Shown here piece after piece: positions 1 through 8,148 of a stretch of DNA of 64,000 nt; the stretch's first letter is position 1, and each line of letters starts with the position of its first letter. The notes beneath the pieces are model-generated. The model made no database searches. It was not told the origin of the DNA and was given only the letters and a program-made list of their open reading frames with translations. The DNA is taken from the NCBI GenBank assembly GCA_029203125.1, contig CP119317.1, positions 3,162,001-3,226,000 of the forward strand, written 5' to 3'. The translations under genes and the position numbers were made by a program. Origin of the DNA: Candidatus Cohnella colombiensis. Lineage in GTDB: Bacteria; Bacillota; Bacilli; Paenibacillales; Paenibacillaceae.

Positions 1-1253
1 CTCGTATCCTCTTCAGATGCATTCAGTGCTGCCTCATCAACGATTTCGACAGTGATGCTACTTGTACCGCCTGCCTGTGTCATGAAACGCTCCAGATTCA
101 CGCTGAGCGGAATCGTATGCGTACCTGGTCCTTTGCCATTCAAATCGGCATAGACATCAACATCACCAGGCTTCAAGTTGCCTAAGATCGCTGGTGCGCC
201 CTTCACGACGATATCAGCCTTGCCCGATGCAGGTTCAATAATCGTCATTGTCAATCCGTCACCGAGTCCCTTCCACATGATCGGAAGTCCTTCCAGTGTT
301 CTCGTCTCCGACAGAACAACTTCAACCGTGATATCCACCTTCTTCGGTGCAATTTCCACAATCGATGCGACAGAAGTAAGCACTACTGTAACCTTGCCTG
401 AGTTTTTAAGCTCTGATAATTGTACTTCAACTTCTAAGAAATCGAGCTGATCTAACGCAGTTTGCGGACCGTAGACGGTAACCTGCTCCACATCGGGTTT
501 AAATGAAGCAATGCTGAGACCCGGAGGCATATTTCCAACAAGCTTAATTTGCAATGGTACGGTCTTAAATGGATTCGTTATCGGCACTTCAACCTCAAGC
601 ACTGCAGGATCAATGACCGCATTGTCGATCACATTTCCGTTCTCATCATAGGCAGCTAGCTTCACACTCTTGCTCTTGATCGTCTCTGTATTCCCTTTAA
701 TCGATATCGATCCACCCACTTTTGCTACGCGTGCCATATCATTCGAAGGTAGCGTCACATGTACACGGTTACTCGGCTTGATAATCGGTGTCCCTGCTTT
801 ATATCCTGCCGCCGGATTGCCAATTGTAGAGACATTGACTTCAAACTCCTTCGTCTGCAACGTAACAATCGTAACTGTTACTGTGCTCGGCGTCATATCT
901 ACCAAGCTAATCCCGCGCGGAAGTGAATAATCTATTTTCAATGTATGCGTACCTTCGCCTGCGGTTCGCAAATCTACTTGGAGCTTATAATCCTCCGCCT
1001 TCGCGATCAAGTCACCGCTTGTACCACTCACAGTAAGCTTCACTTGTTGTGGCTCTAAACCGACGAGAACATAATTTTTCTCATCCAAGCCATACGCTTG
1101 TACCTTCACCGCTTCAATCGTCTTCACTTTAACGAGAGAAGATACTGTATTCGGAGTCGCTTCAGGATCGAAGTGAACAACAGCCCACATCAAAATTCCG
1201 AGCCCTACAGCTATTAACTTGATGATCGTCGGGTGATTGATCCATTTATCCAC
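1..1253 (-). CDS. cdaR: CdaR (YbbR-domain) regulator of c-di-AMP synthase, 3' end cut by window
   Basis: An open frame runs from a GTG at 1253 to the window edge without a stop, so the C-terminus is missing. The N-terminus has one hydrophobic segment (about residues 8-26) that should anchor the protein in the membrane. The rest is a chain of beta-rich YbbR-type repeats outside the cell, with recurring patterns such as V-x-V-x-G and P-x-G-x-x. The GTG overlaps the last 8 bases of cdaA and is preceded by AAGGGTGG, which decides the start and implies translational coupling. In Bacillus CdaR modulates CdaA and sits in a cdaA-cdaR-glmM operon; the continuation outside the window is expected to be glmM. 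The family call is firm from context and repeats. Confidence 0.9.
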   Translation of the reverse strand, partial: MDKWINHPTIIKLIAVGLGILMWAVVHFDPEATPNTVSSLVKVKTIEAVKVQAYGLDEKNYVLVGLEPQQVKLTVSGTSGDLIAKAEDYKLQVDLRTAGEGTHTLKIDYSLPRGISLVDMTPSTVTVTIVTLQTKEFEVNVSTIGNPAAGYKAGTPIIKPSNRVHVTLPSNDMARVAKVGGSISIKGNTETIKSKSVKLAAYDENGNVIDNAVIDPAVLEVEVPITNPFKTVPLQIKLVGNMPPGLSIASFKPDVEQVTVYGPQTALDQLDFLEVEVQLSELKNSGKVTVVLTSVASIVEIAPKKVDITVEVVLSETRTLEGLPIMWKGLGDGLTMTIIEPASGKADIVVKGAPAILGNLKPGDVDVYADLNGKGPGTHTIPLSVNLERFMTQAGGTSSITVEIVDEAALNASEEDT

Positions 1254-2079
1254 GACTGCCACCACCCTTGCGCTTCCAGAACGCTTTCCATTCAGACTTC
1301 TTCGTCTTGATTTGCGGTCTAAGCTCGTCAAACAGCTTGGAGATTAGCGACTCTTCCTTAATGTCTCGGACGACTTGTCCATTGATGGCTAGCGACACCT
1401 GGCCTGTTTCCTCAGAAACAACGACCGATATCGCATCACACACTTCACTAATCCCGATGGCTGCCCGGTGACGAGTTCCCAGTTCCTTGCTAATGAATGG
1501 ATTTTCCGATAATGGCAAATAACAGCCTGCTGCCATAATCTGATCACGTCGAATTATGACCGCTCCATCATGAAGTGGCGTATTCGGAATAAAAATATTA
1601 CAAAGAAGCTCTGAGCTGAGCTTAGAATTCATCTTAATTCCGGATTCCAAGTAATCATTAAGTCCAGTGTTCCGTTCGAAAACAATCAACGCCCCGATCT
1701 TTCGCGGAGCTAAATAATTAACAGCCTTAATAACCTCATTGATCTGATGACTCGTCTCCTGATCTTCCTGAGACGATCTACCGAACAGCTTACCGCGCCC
1801 AAGCTGCTCCAGTGCGCGACGAAGCTCAGGCTGGAAAATAACCGCCAAGCTCACTACACCAAACGTGAACATTTGATTCATCAGCCATTTGAGCGTATAG
1901 AGATTAAAGTAGGTACTAAGCGCCCATGCCATAACAAGGAGTACAATCCCCTTGAGCAATTGAACTGCGCGCGTGCCTCGTATGAGGATAATTCCATGAT
2001 AGATGACGTAACTGACAATCAAAATATCAATTATGTCTTTTATTGAATTTTTTACTGTCAGCCCGGCAAAATAGTCCAA
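1246..2079 (-). CDS. cdaA: CdaA, membrane diadenylate cyclase
   Basis: Makes cyclic di-AMP from two ATP at the membrane; the messenger controls potassium and osmolyte balance and cell-wall homeostasis. About three hydrophobic segments come first, followed by the DAC domain with its two signature motifs, DGA (about residues 171-173) and RHR (about 203-205). The frame stays open up to an ATG at 2172, but I prefer the TTG at 2079: it gives 277 residues, close to the usual length of about 270, begins with the family-like MDYFAGL, and has a GGGGGGT ribosome binding site. The longer version would add 31 atypical charged residues. A terminator lies upstream at 2194-2222, so the gene probably has its own promoter within about 2080-2190, which also favours the shorter form. 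Confidence 0.93.
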   Translation of the reverse strand: MDYFAGLTVKNSIKDIIDILIVSYVIYHGIILIRGTRAVQLLKGIVLLVMAWALSTYFNLYTLKWLMNQMFTFGVVSLAVIFQPELRRALEQLGRGKLFGRSSQEDQETSHQINEVIKAVNYLAPRKIGALIVFERNTGLNDYLESGIKMNSKLSSELLCNIFIPNTPLHDGAVIIRRDQIMAAGCYLPLSENPFISKELGTRHRAAIGISEVCDAISVVVSEETGQVSLAINGQVVRDIKEESLISKLFDELRPQIKTKKSEWKAFWKRKGGGSRG

Positions 2080-2193
2080 GACGCGACCCCCCGTCCCGGC
2101 GCTGGAATAGTTACTGCGATAATTGTCGAATTTGCGTATACGATCTGTTATTATCTTTTCTCTATTGCGCACAAGAAATCCTGTTTATTACAC

Positions 2194-2222
2194 AAAAAAA
2201 CCTTTCTATTATCCAGAAAGGT
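2194..2222 (-). terminator. Terminator after rsiW
   Basis: On the minus strand an 8-bp stem (ACCTTTCT with AGAAAGGT, 7-base loop) is followed by seven T. It lies between rsiW and cdaA and would separate the sigma-factor unit from the c-di-AMP unit, although the two are neighbours in Bacillus as well. Confidence 0.75.
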
Positions 2223-2276
2223 CCATTCACACGATCCGGAAGCTAATTTAACTTTCAAGCGATAGGGCACATCTCA

Positions 2277-2885
2277 TTAACTACTATAAGTTATTGTACC
2301 AAACCAAGAGCTTACTTTGTACCAGAACCAATCTACAGCGCGATCAATTTGCTTCACATTACCTGTAATATGCGCAGTTGATGCGAGAAGTACACTGCCA
2401 TCTATGACGGTTAAATTACCTTCTACATCGCCTAGCACCTGAGCTGTACCATTCGTAATAATCAAGTCACCGTTTACCGTCTTTCCTTCGGGAATGATAA
2501 CACGATTACCCTCTATAATAAGATTGTCCAAATCACCGGATACAGACAGCATCTGATTCTGGTTCCACATCGCTACGAAGCTTGAAACCATTACAACAAG
2601 GAAGAGTGCTGCAGCAGATACAGCTGGATGACGTCGAACCCACTTCGTCCAGGATATCCCCCGCTTCGATTTAGGTAGAGCATCCATAATTCGGTCACAT
2701 AGATAACTCGGCGGCACTGTAACAGGTATCGCACTTACGAAAGCATCGGTGCGTTGTAATGACTCTAAGTGAGCTTGACAAAACGAGCATTCAGCTAAGT
2801 GCACACGTAACTGTGCTGTCTGATCTGCCGATAAATCTCCATCCAAGTATTCATGAATTAACGCGACGGCGATTTTGCATCTCAT
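2277..2885 (-). CDS. rsiW: RsiW-like anti-sigma factor (zf-HC2) with bactofilin-like tail
   Basis: Anti-sigma factor expected to hold SigW at the membrane until it is cleaved by regulated proteolysis. The N-terminal part carries the zinc-binding anti-sigma motif H-x3-C-x2-C (HLAECSFC). A single membrane segment follows at about residues 85-105. The outer part is not a plain linker: residues about 120-180 are a run of short beta-type repeats (NGDLII, LGDVEGNLTV, HITGNV) like those of polymer-forming bactofilins. The ATG at 2885 is preferred over upstream ATGs at 2894 and 2918 because AAAGGG sits about 8-10 bases before it. It lies directly downstream of sigW and behind a SigW-type promoter. 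The anti-sigma role is well supported; the role of the tail is unknown. Confidence 0.88.
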   Translation of the reverse strand: MRCKIAVALIHEYLDGDLSADQTAQLRVHLAECSFCQAHLESLQRTDAFVSAIPVTVPPSYLCDRIMDALPKSKRGISWTKWVRRHPAVSAAALFLVVMVSSFVAMWNQNQMLSVSGDLDNLIIEGNRVIIPEGKTVNGDLIITNGTAQVLGDVEGNLTVIDGSVLLASTAHITGNVKQIDRAVDWFWYKVSSWFGTITYSS

Positions 2886-2942
2886 AGCTGCCATCCCTTT
2901 CTTCTTAAAAGAACTCATTACATGAGTGTGGTCTGTATAAAG

Positions 2943-2969
2943 TACGTGTTATCTATCACTCTGGTTTCA
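2943..2969 (-). promoter_or_regulatory. Candidate SigW/ECF-type promoter in the sigW-rsiW gap
   Basis: On the minus strand TGAAAC (2964-2969) and CGTA (2943-2946) are separated by 17 bases. Both elements match the SigW consensus known from Bacillus exactly (usual spacer 16). It reads into rsiW and excludes sigW itself. Confidence 0.6.
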
Positions 2970-2992
2970 ACTTTTTACGAGCTTACGATCCA

Positions 2993-3565
2993 TTACAACT
3001 TATGTTCAAGTCGTTTACGAATAAATTCACGACCTCGATGCACGCGTGTCTTCACGGTTGTGACAGGAATGTCCATTACATCGGATATTTCTTGAAGGGA
3101 CATATCCTGCAAATAACGCAAGATCATTACAGATTTATACTTCGCAGGTAATGTAGCAATCCCTTCTTGGACGATGCGCTGTGTTTCTGACAGAATGAGC
3201 TCACTCTCTGGTGTACGATTGTCGCTCGGCAACATCGAATAGCCATCTAAGCCATCGTAATCCGAAGATTCTGCATCAAGTGAATAGATGGCTCGTCGCT
3301 TACGCAGTCGATCGATACATAGATTCGTTGCAATGCGATAAATCCATGTAGACAGCTTCTGGTTTTCATCATAACGATCTAAGTTCTTATACACGCGAAG
3401 AAAAGTTTCCTGGACGACATCCTCGGCTTCTTGTCGATTGCCCGTCATTCGATATCCGAGATGAAATAGCTTGTCTGTATAAATATCAACGAGTTCCGCG
3501 AATGCGCGTTGATCTCCCTTACGCGCTAATCTGGCCAGTCGCGTCTCTAAAGGCTTCTGAGTCAT
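2993..3565 (-). CDS. sigW: ECF sigma factor SigW
   Basis: Extracytoplasmic-function sigma factor that directs RNA polymerase to cell-envelope stress genes. Sigma region 2 occupies about residues 20-95, with the motif AEDVVQETFLRVY and the -10 recognition helix around STWIYRIATN. Region 4 lies at about residues 130-185, with a helix-turn-helix around LQEISDVMDIPVTTVKTRVH. The 190 residues match the family (B. subtilis SigW has 187). The start ATG overlaps the stop of the upstream permease gene in a TAATG junction, so translation is probably coupled. Synteny with rsiW-cdaA-cdaR supports SigW specifically over other ECF factors. Confidence 0.92.
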   Translation of the reverse strand: MTQKPLETRLARLARKGDQRAFAELVDIYTDKLFHLGYRMTGNRQEAEDVVQETFLRVYKNLDRYDENQKLSTWIYRIATNLCIDRLRKRRAIYSLDAESSDYDGLDGYSMLPSDNRTPESELILSETQRIVQEGIATLPAKYKSVMILRYLQDMSLQEISDVMDIPVTTVKTRVHRGREFIRKRLEHKL

Positions 3566-4488
3566 TACTCACCTTCCTTACCGGCAGCATCAGACCCATT
3601 CGCATTACGCTGAGCTACCATTATGCCTATGATAATGAGTGCGATTCCCGCGACTTGCCATAACGTGATCGGCTCACCCAATAGAAAGAATGATGCGACC
3701 ACCGCAGCAGGTAACTCCATTGCTCCGAGCAGTGCTGCAAGTCCTCCGCCGAGCTTCGGAATGCCTATGTTGAAGCAAAAAAAGGGAAGTGCCAACCCTA
3801 ATATACCTAATAGTAAACCCCACCAGACGTTGGAGAAACCATTACTCCAATCGTATTGTGCAGGTGAATAGATTAAAATAACAAGAAACACCGAAGCCGT
3901 GGACATCACAATAGATTTCGCTAACGGATTTACTTCGGCTTTTACAATACCGCTAAGGAAAAAGAATAAGCTATAAACAATAGCTGCTAGTAGCCCGTAC
4001 ATGATCCCAATTCCGTTGATATCGCTAGTTCCTTGACCAATTAGACCAACAGCAAATACTGTACCCATCATAACACATCCAATGGCGATCCACTCTGCAC
4101 GATTCGGCCACTGTTTCTTCCAAATACTTTCCAGCATAATGGTAATCCACGTGTATTGGAAAAGTAACACAATAACGAGTGATGCATCTAATCGTCCAAG
4201 CGCTTCATTGATAAACACCGTTGTGAGCGCCAATCCTGACACACCAATTATCGCAAATTTGTACCAAGAATGCTTTAGTCCAGCGAAGCTTACTGTCCGC
4301 TTTCCGAGTTTATCGATCAAGAGCACAAGCCATAATAATACTGTACCTGAAAACACCTGAAGAAAAGTTAGATGAGCAACACCCAGTCCATCCGCTATTG
4401 CTAACTTAAATACAGGAGATAAGAGACCATAGCTCACAGCTCCAATTAGCACAAGCGTCATCGCCCACAATTTCTGACTTTTCTTCAT
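3565..4488 (-). CDS. EamA/DMT-family permease
   Basis: A 307-residue integral membrane protein with about ten hydrophobic segments in two homologous halves, the layout of EamA drug/metabolite transporters. The second half ends with the typical glycine-rich segments (GLAALLGAMELPAAVVASF, ITLWQVAGIALIIIGIMV), followed by a short charged tail. The substrate cannot be told from sequence. GGGAGAAT lies before the ATG. It is fused by a 1-base overlap to sigW, so it sits at the head of the sigma operon; this suggests an envelope-stress or compound-export role, but that is inference. Confidence 0.85.
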   Translation of the reverse strand: MKKSQKLWAMTLVLIGAVSYGLLSPVFKLAIADGLGVAHLTFLQVFSGTVLLWLVLLIDKLGKRTVSFAGLKHSWYKFAIIGVSGLALTTVFINEALGRLDASLVIVLLFQYTWITIMLESIWKKQWPNRAEWIAIGCVMMGTVFAVGLIGQGTSDINGIGIMYGLLAAIVYSLFFFLSGIVKAEVNPLAKSIVMSTASVFLVILIYSPAQYDWSNGFSNVWWGLLLGILGLALPFFCFNIGIPKLGGGLAALLGAMELPAAVVASFFLLGEPITLWQVAGIALIIIGIMVAQRNANGSDAAGKEGE

Positions 4489-4512
4489 ATTCTCCCTGCC
4501 TTCTTATGTATG

Positions 4513-4538
4513 AAAAGGCCCAGGTATAAACCCAGGCC
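4513..4538 (-). terminator. Terminator after ppc
   Basis: On the minus strand GGCC-TG-GGT pairs with ACC-TG-GGCC across a 4-base loop, with one internal TG/TG mismatch, followed by TTTT. Only 24 bases separate it from the permease start, so read-through may feed the permease-sigW unit. Confidence 0.55.
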
Positions 4539-4559
4539 CCCAACTTCATTTATACACGA

Positions 4560-7352
4560 TCAGCCTGTATTGCGAAGTCCAGCGGCGATTCCATTAATCG
4601 TGAGTAGCACTTCACGCAATAAAATCGTATCATCTTCGTTCAGAGCTCGTAAGCTTCGAAGCTCGGATAACAGTTGGACTTGCAAGTAGCTTAATGGATC
4701 TACATAAGGATTACGCAGTCGGATCGATTCTTGGATAACAGGTGTATTGTCGAGGATTCCCTCTTGTCCAGTTATCTGCAAAATCATGTCCGTCGTCCTC
4801 GCAAACTCTTCCTCGATCTGTGTAAAGATTCGTGTACGAATCGTATCATCCTGTATCATTCCCGCATACTGGCCTGCAATGTTTAAATCTGCTTTGGCAA
4901 GCGCCATCTGCAAATTATCTACAAGTGAGCGGAAGAACGAATATTCCCGATACATTGTACGTAAAATTTCTAGTTTTGATGCATCTCCGTCTACGTATGC
5001 AGAGAACGCTGTTCCTGCTGCATACCAAGCTGGCAGTAAGTAACGACTTTGCGTCCATGCGAACACCCAAGGAATTGCACGCAGATCTTCAAAGCGATCG
5101 CTTCCTTTGCGCTTGGAAGGTCTTGAACCAATATTAAGCTCGCCAACCTCAGGCAGAGGTGTAGATTCCTTAAAGAACGTCATAAAGCCAGGATCGCGGA
5201 AAATAAGATCTTGATACTTCGTCTGCGAAATTTCAGAAATACCCTCCATGATCCGTTCCCATTCTGCTTCAGAGGATTGCTCTTGAGCAGGGTAACGCGC
5301 AAGGTACCCGCTAAGCAGTAATGAACTTGTGGCTTGCTCAAGACTACGATAAGCAATACCCTTCATGGAATAGCGGGAAGAGAGCACTTCCCCTTGCTCA
5401 GTAATCTTAATTCCTCCACCAATCGTATGAGGTGGCTGTGCTAGAATACTGCGGTTAAGAGGCATACCGCCACGACCGAGTGCTCCACCACGACCATGGA
5501 AGAACTTGAGGCGAACGCCATATTGATTACCTGTTTCAGTAAGCTCATTCAATGCAACTCTGAGCTTCCAGTTCGCAGTAACCATTCCACCGTCTTTGTT
5601 GCTATCAGAATAGCCCAGCATGATTTCATGCAGATTGTCCATCGATTCCAGACACTCGCGATAGAGTGGCAACTCGAACAATGTCTTCATGATCGCTGGT
5701 GCTTCACTTAGATCATCAATCGTTTCGAATAAAGGCACCGCTTGAATCGAGCACGTAAGCTTGCCTTCTTTATTTTTACGAACAAGACCCGCTTCCTTAG
5801 CAAATACCATAACTTCAAGTATGTCACTTGCTGCTTCAGCCATACTGATCAAGTAACTTGAGATACAGCCGATACCAAACTCCTGCTGCGCACGGAAGAT
5901 CGTACGATACACATCGAGACATTCCTTCGTGGAATCACTCAACTCTGCTGTTTCATGAAGCAATGGTCTCATATCGCCAAGCAAATTGTGCATCAGTTCG
6001 ATCTTCGATTGTTCATCTAACTCAGCGTAGTTAGCTGACACGCCTGCTTTCGCAAGAATTTCAGTCATCGCATTCTCATGCTCGTTGCTATGCTGACGTA
6101 CATCTAATGCAGCAAGATGGAACCCGAATAGTTCAACCTGACGGATAAACTTCTTAAGGTGGGTATCTGCAACATAATCCGCAAAGTGATGACGCAAGCT
6201 GCCATCGATAATCTTCAAATCGCCAATCAGCTTCTCAACCGTATGATATCGTTGTCTGGATTCCTTAAATTCATCCTCACGCATATTGTGCAGCTTCTGT
6301 AGCATATAAGTCAGCTTTACGCGATAAGGCTCTTGTTCATTCGTCCAAGGCTCTACCGTGCGCAATTCAACTGCTTCAGCATCGATTGCAATGGATTCTA
6401 ACAGTTGCTCGCTTACGTTGACAATTGTTGTGCTAAAGCTCATCTGATGCATGAGCGAACGAATGACGTTCTCATACTTATATATCACGAGGTTACGCTG
6501 CATATCGAGCGTCTTCCAAGTAATATTCGCTGTTACCGATGGGTTTCCATCACGATCGCCACCGATCCACGAACCGAAACGCAAATAGGTCGGTACGTGC
6601 CACGTATGATCTGGATAGAACTTCGTTAAACATCTTTCCAGCTCTTCGTATACATCTGGCAGCACTTCAAATAGTGTCTCATGGAAGTAGTACATCCCAT
6701 TACGCACTTCATCGATCACGGTTGGCTTACGATCACGAAGCTCATCTGTTTGCCACAGTGTGAGCACTTCATTTAGCAGCTTCTCACGTAGCTTCTCACG
6801 TTCACGATAAGTTAAGGTCGGATTATCCAACTCCATTACTTCATCTGCGATCCGCTTATGGATATCAAGCACTGCACGACGCGTCGCTTCCGTTGGATGC
6901 GCGGTCATAACAAGCTCCAATGAAATTTCATCTAAAATCGCTTGTACTTCTTCAAGTGAAAGCTCTTTGGACTTCAGTTGTTGTACAACACTCTCAATCG
7001 ATCCACGCTGCGCTGATTCACCACTTGAACGCTCATATTCACGCTTACGACGAATCCGGTGATTCTGTTCTGCAATATTAACGAGTTGAAAATAAATCGC
7101 GAACGCCCTAATGACACTATGTCTAATTTCAGGGTCCAGCGTCTTAATCGTATTCTCGAACTCTTCATACAACTCCGGTAAAAACTCTGCTCGAAGCGAC
7201 TTGCTCATTTCACGAATCTTTTCAACATGTTCTAGTAGTTCCCGACCACCTTGATGCACGAGCACTTCTCCTAAGATGTTACCGAGGAAACGCACATCTC
7301 TACGTAGCAGATGGTTGGACGGAGAACGTTGGCTTGTTGCCACTTCCGTCAT
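4560..7352 (-). CDS. ppc: Phosphoenolpyruvate carboxylase
   Basis: Converts phosphoenolpyruvate and bicarbonate to oxaloacetate, refilling the TCA cycle. The 930 residues match bacterial PEPC. Visible signatures are the catalytic-histidine motif TAHPTEATRR (about residue 150), GGDRDGNPSVT (about residue 265), and the glycine-rich FHGRGGALGRGG loop (about residue 600) with the arginine that binds the substrate. The C-terminus is RNTG, as usual for the family. The start ATG has GGAGTGAG four bases upstream. It is a single gene with its own terminator. Many Bacillus species use pyruvate carboxylase alone; having ppc is common in Paenibacillus. Confidence 0.97.
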   Translation of the reverse strand: MTEVATSQRSPSNHLLRRDVRFLGNILGEVLVHQGGRELLEHVEKIREMSKSLRAEFLPELYEEFENTIKTLDPEIRHSVIRAFAIYFQLVNIAEQNHRIRRKREYERSSGESAQRGSIESVVQQLKSKELSLEEVQAILDEISLELVMTAHPTEATRRAVLDIHKRIADEVMELDNPTLTYREREKLREKLLNEVLTLWQTDELRDRKPTVIDEVRNGMYYFHETLFEVLPDVYEELERCLTKFYPDHTWHVPTYLRFGSWIGGDRDGNPSVTANITWKTLDMQRNLVIYKYENVIRSLMHQMSFSTTIVNVSEQLLESIAIDAEAVELRTVEPWTNEQEPYRVKLTYMLQKLHNMREDEFKESRQRYHTVEKLIGDLKIIDGSLRHHFADYVADTHLKKFIRQVELFGFHLAALDVRQHSNEHENAMTEILAKAGVSANYAELDEQSKIELMHNLLGDMRPLLHETAELSDSTKECLDVYRTIFRAQQEFGIGCISSYLISMAEAASDILEVMVFAKEAGLVRKNKEGKLTCSIQAVPLFETIDDLSEAPAIMKTLFELPLYRECLESMDNLHEIMLGYSDSNKDGGMVTANWKLRVALNELTETGNQYGVRLKFFHGRGGALGRGGMPLNRSILAQPPHTIGGGIKITEQGEVLSSRYSMKGIAYRSLEQATSSLLLSGYLARYPAQEQSSEAEWERIMEGISEISQTKYQDLIFRDPGFMTFFKESTPLPEVGELNIGSRPSKRKGSDRFEDLRAIPWVFAWTQSRYLLPAWYAAGTAFSAYVDGDASKLEILRTMYREYSFFRSLVDNLQMALAKADLNIAGQYAGMIQDDTIRTRIFTQIEEEFARTTDMILQITGQEGILDNTPVIQESIRLRNPYVDPLSYLQVQLLSELRSLRALNEDDTILLREVLLTINGIAAGLRNTG

Positions 7353-7501
7353 TTAACTCACTCCAAATCATGCATTCTTCTAAAAAACCCTTCATTCCAT
7401 CATACTACAATGATCGGCGAAAATCTTCATTTTATTTCACTAATCTGTAACGTATTTAACGTATTTATATTTCGCTCTTTATTGAAAATCCTCTAAAACT
7501 C

Positions 7502-7768
7502 TCAACGTCCAGGGTATAACTCAAAATCATTATATGAATTATTTGGTTGAAATGGTTTGCGTGGTAAGGCTTCCCAAGCTTGGATTACTCTTAATTCATA
7601 ATGTCGTCCGGGATCCCAGAAAATAAACCCCTCAACAGCCAGCACCCGCAAAGCCATCTTAATTCGCCCCTGAGATCTCCCTGATCGCCGTGACAATTCC
7701 GATATCGAAGGAACGTATCGTGTATTAAATAGTATTCGTAAAATCTTTCGGCTTGTATCATCCAACAT
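7502..7768 (-). CDS. Small winged-helix DNA-binding protein
   Basis: 88 residues with a clear helix-turn-helix/winged-helix pattern: an N-terminal helix (TSRKILRIL), then SISELSRRSGRSQGRIKMAL as helices 2-3, a third helix VLAVEGFI, and a wing-like WDPGRHYELR. No other domain is present. It overlaps the upstream WYL-like gene by 11 bases (7758-7768), so the two are translated together. I do not recognise a named family. Together the pair looks like a WYL transcription regulator split into two mini-proteins. A transcription regulator is the natural inference; the target is unknown. Confidence 0.7.
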   Translation of the reverse strand: MLDDTSRKILRILFNTRYVPSISELSRRSGRSQGRIKMALRVLAVEGFIFWDPGRHYELRVIQAWEALPRKPFQPNNSYNDFELYPGR

Positions 7769-7952
7769 GTCTGCTCACCGGCTGTACCGCTAATATGCGA
7801 TCAATATCAAACACTCTAAACGATTGTTTAGCTGTGTCAAACCCCTTTACACGCCCATCTCTTACACTATGAACACTGATTTGACGCTTCGTAAATTTAC
7901 CGTGCCGATCCTGGTAGATGATATCGACAATTCGTCCGATGTACTTTTCCAC
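7758..7952 (-). CDS. WYL-like SH3-fold mini-protein
   Basis: 64 residues starting at a GTG (7952) with AAAGGAGG at 7962-7969. The sequence follows the WYL-domain pattern: Y-x-D-x-x-G then R-x-I-x-V, then a strand ending G-F-D, then RVFDIDRI. WYL domains usually sit behind a helix-turn-helix in regulators that sense nucleic-acid fragments, for example in DNA-damage responses. Here the domain stands alone and the helix-turn-helix is in the next, overlapping gene. A candidate LexA-controlled promoter precedes it. WYL assignment is by pattern only; a YolD-like or other SH3-type fold is an alternative. Confidence 0.62.
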   Translation of the reverse strand: MEKYIGRIVDIIYQDRHGKFTKRQISVHSVRDGRVKGFDTAKQSFRVFDIDRILAVQPVSRHVG

Positions 7953-7974
7953 AGGAAACGACCTCCTTTGAATA

Positions 7975-7986
7975 GAACGTTTGTTC
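7975..7986. promoter_or_regulatory. Candidate LexA (SOS) box 1
   Basis: GAACGTTTGTTC; read on the minus strand it is GAAC-AAAC-GTTC, an exact match to the Gram-positive LexA core GAAC-RNRY-GTTY. It covers the predicted transcription start. Confidence 0.55.
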
Positions 7987-7990
7987 CTAT

Positions 7991-8020
7991 ATCATAACCG
8001 GAATGTATGTTCTTATTCAA
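7991..8020 (-). promoter_or_regulatory. Promoter of the WYL-like/winged-helix pair
   Basis: On the minus strand TTGAAT (8015-8020) and TATGAT (7991-7996) are 18 bases apart. Transcription would start about 30 bases before the GTG at 7952, leaving room for the strong ribosome binding site. Confidence 0.6.
8001..8012. promoter_or_regulatory. Candidate LexA (SOS) box 2
   Basis: On the minus strand GAAC-ATAC-ATTC, one mismatch from the LexA core. It lies in the -35/-10 spacer, centred 26 bp from box 1. Confidence 0.45.
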
Positions 8021-8148
8021 GAGCGAATTAATTCAAATGATCGATTGCGTAGTTGAAGCTTTGGGGTGTGTGAAAATCGGATACGTAGTTGGTCATAATG
8101 CGAGTAGTTTGATTTGCATAACTATGTGCAATAGCGGGGCATCGGGCA

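Noticed and set aside
7353..7501. ppc promoter
   Set aside because: A TATGAT is visible on the minus strand near 7400, but no acceptable -35 lies at the right distance, so I do not list it.
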